Source of the DNA: Rhodospirillaceae bacterium
Lineage (GTDB): Bacteria; Pseudomonadota; Alphaproteobacteria; DSM-16000; Inquilinaceae
Assembly (NCBI GenBank): GCA_020638595.1
Contig: JACKIG010000008.1
Coordinates: forward strand, 124,001 to 188,000
DNA length: 64,000 nucleotides
Direction of reading: 5' to 3'
Made by a program: the position numbers and the translations under genes. The notes under the pieces were generated by a model. That model ran no database searches. It was not told where the DNA came from and worked only from the letters and a program-made list of their open reading frames with translations. Below are positions 62,639 to 64,000 of this stretch, one piece after another. The first letter of the stretch is position 1, and every line of letters starts with the position of its first letter.

Positions 62639-64000
62639 TAGAGGAAATACCGCTGCGCCATCGCCAGCACCTTCGCGGGCTCGCAGGTCAACAGCGCGCC
62701 GTCGGCCCGGACCTCGTAGGTCTCAGGATCCACATCGATCTTCGGCGTCAGCGCATTGTGGACCATCGAGGCCTTGGAGATGCCCGACCGGGTGTTGGAC
62801 ACCGCCACCAGTGGCCGCGACAGGCCGTACTGCCCGGCGATATCGGCCTGGACGGCCGCCGCACTGACGAACGTCACCGCGCATTCGGTCAGCGCACGGC
62901 CGAAGGCACCGAACATCGGGCGGTAGTGCTCCGGCTGCGGCGTCGGGATCGAGGCGTTGGGGTCGCCCATCACCGCCGCGGCGATGGTGCCGCATTTCAG
63001 CACCATGTCGGGCTTCACCCCGAAGAAGGCCGGCTTCCACAACACCAGGTCGGCCAGCTTGCCCACCTCCACCGATCCCACATGGGCCGAGAAGCCGTGG
63101 GCGATGGCGGGGTTGATGGTGTATTTGGCGACATAGCGCTTGGCCCGCAGGTTGTCGTTGTCGCCGCGCTCCCCAGGCAGGCGGCCGAACTGCTTCTTCA
63201 TCTTGTCGGCGGTCTGCCAGGTGCGGATGATCACCTCGCCGACGCGGCCCATCGCCTGGCTGTCCGAGGCGATGATCGAGAACGCGCCCATGTCGTGCAG
63301 GATGTCTTCCGCGGCGATGGTCTCGCGCCGGATGCGGCTCTCGGCGAAGGCGACGTCCTCGGGGATCGACTTGTCGAGGTGATGGCACACCATCAGCATG
63401 TCGAGATGCTCGTCCAGGGTGTTCACCGTGAACGGCCGCGTCGGGTTGGTCGACGACGGGATGACGTTGGCCTCGCCACAGACCTTGATGATGTCGGGCG
63501 CGTGACCGCCGCCGGCGCCTTCGGTGTGGAAGGCGTGGATCGTGCGGCCCTTGAAGGCGGCGACGGTGTTCTCGACAAAGCCGCTTTCGTTCAGCGTGTC
63601 GGTGTGGATCAGCACCTGCACGTCCATGGCGTCGGCCACGCCCAGGCAGCAGTCGATGGCCGCCGGGGTGGTGCCCCAGTCTTCGTGCAGCTTCAGGCCG
63701 CAGGCGCCGGCGCGCACCTGGGCTTCCAGCTCCGCGGGCAGGCTGGCATTGCCCTTGCCGCAGAAGGCGAGGTTCATCGGGAAAGCCTCGGCCGCCTGGA
63801 TCATCCGCATCAGGTGCCAGGCGCCGGGGGTGCATGTCGTGGCGTTGGTGCCCGTCGCCGGGCCTGTGCCGCCGCCCAGCATGGTCGTGATGCCGCTCAT
63901 CAGCGCATCGTCGATCTGCTGCGGGCAGATGAAGTGGATATGCACGTCCAGCCCGCCGGCGGTGACGATCTTGCCTTCGCCGGCGATGGCCTCCGTGCCG
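62635..64000 (-). CDS. ureC: Urease alpha subunit, C-terminal part
   Basis: About 454 codons are present; the gene begins outside the window. HIHFICPQQ supplies the first two nickel histidines, [12 protein letters not shown] the lysine that is carbamylated to bridge the nickels, HTDTLNES and [15 protein letters not shown] further ligands, and [19 protein letters not shown] the flap with the catalytic histidine. It hydrolyses urea to ammonia and carbamate. The guanidine hydrolase 7 kb away would feed it urea. Confidence 0.97.
   Translation of the reverse strand, partial: GTEAIAGEGKIVTAGGLDVHIHFICPQQIDDALMSGITTMLGGGTGPATGTNATTCTPGAWHLMRMIQAAEAFPMNLAFCGKGNASLPAELEAQVRAGACGLKLHEDWGTTPAAIDCCLGVADAMDVQVLIHTDTLNESGFVENTVAAFKGRTIHAFHTEGAGGGHAPDIIKVCGEANVIPSSTNPTRPFTVNTLDEHLDMLMVCHHLDKSIPEDVAFAESRIRRETIAAEDILHDMGAFSIIASDSQAMGRVGEVIIRTWQTADKMKKQFGRLPGERGDNDNLRAKRYVAKYTINPAIAHGFSAHVGSVEVGKLADLVLWKPAFFGVKPDMVLKCGTIAAAVMGDPNASIPTPQPEHYRPMFGAFGRALTECAVTFVSAAAVQADIAGQYGLSRPLVAVSNTRSGISKASMVHNALTPKIDVDPETYEVRADGALLTCEPAKVLAMAQRYFLY

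Overview
The window is GC-rich, densely coded chromosomal DNA from an alphaproteobacterium. I suspect Rhodospirillales or a relative, from the mix of TRAP transport, urease, a nonulosonate surface-glycan locus and start codons that overlap the preceding stop; no rRNA or tRNA confirms this. Most genes sit in long runs with 4-base ATGA or GTGA overlaps, so operon structure is clear.

Region 1 (1-7471) is thiamine salvage. A TPP riboswitch (748-835) heads dctP-thiM-thiE-thiD-tenA, and a divergent dctQ-dctM pair lies on the other strand. A UMF1-type MFS carrier and an Ntn-type amide hydrolase follow. No de novo genes (thiC, thiG) are present, so the unit looks built for import and recycling of thiamine fragments. 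Region 2 (7531-14149) holds a three-domain acyl-activating/carrier/acyltransferase protein, an intact IS630-family element with a -1 frameshift site and TA duplications, a lone receiver protein, a MarR regulator and an aldo/keto reductase.

Region 3 (14293-51332) is a surface-glycan locus of about 37 kb. It encodes a pseudaminic-acid-type pathway: pseB, pseC, an acetyltransferase, pseG and pseI, then cytidylyltransferases. Several steps are duplicated: two PseG-like, two NeuB-like and three cytidylyltransferase-like proteins. A CBS-domain nucleotidyltransferase resembling PtmE, a NeuD-like transferase, an ABC flippase, several methyltransferases and three large probable glycosyltransferases complete it. 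Most striking are three separate HisH/HisF/PP-loop amidotransferase triads, the set that installs acetamidino groups on such sugars. A protein with a Bfd-like [2Fe-2S] domain is also embedded here.

Region 4 (51422-56095) is a guanidine-use operon. A strong sigma-54 promoter with an upstream palindrome drives a guanidine-I riboswitch, an ABC importer, a guanidine-hydrolase-type arginase-fold enzyme and a small protein whose N-terminus is a histidine run, a candidate nickel chaperone. A DUF3303 gene follows. Region 5 (56479-64000, minus strand) has an RND efflux pair behind a TetR-type palindrome, then ureG, ureF, ureE and the 3' part of ureC. Guanidine hydrolysis yields urea, and urease would finish the job, so regions 4 and 5 plausibly form one nitrogen-scavenging route sharing nickel supply.
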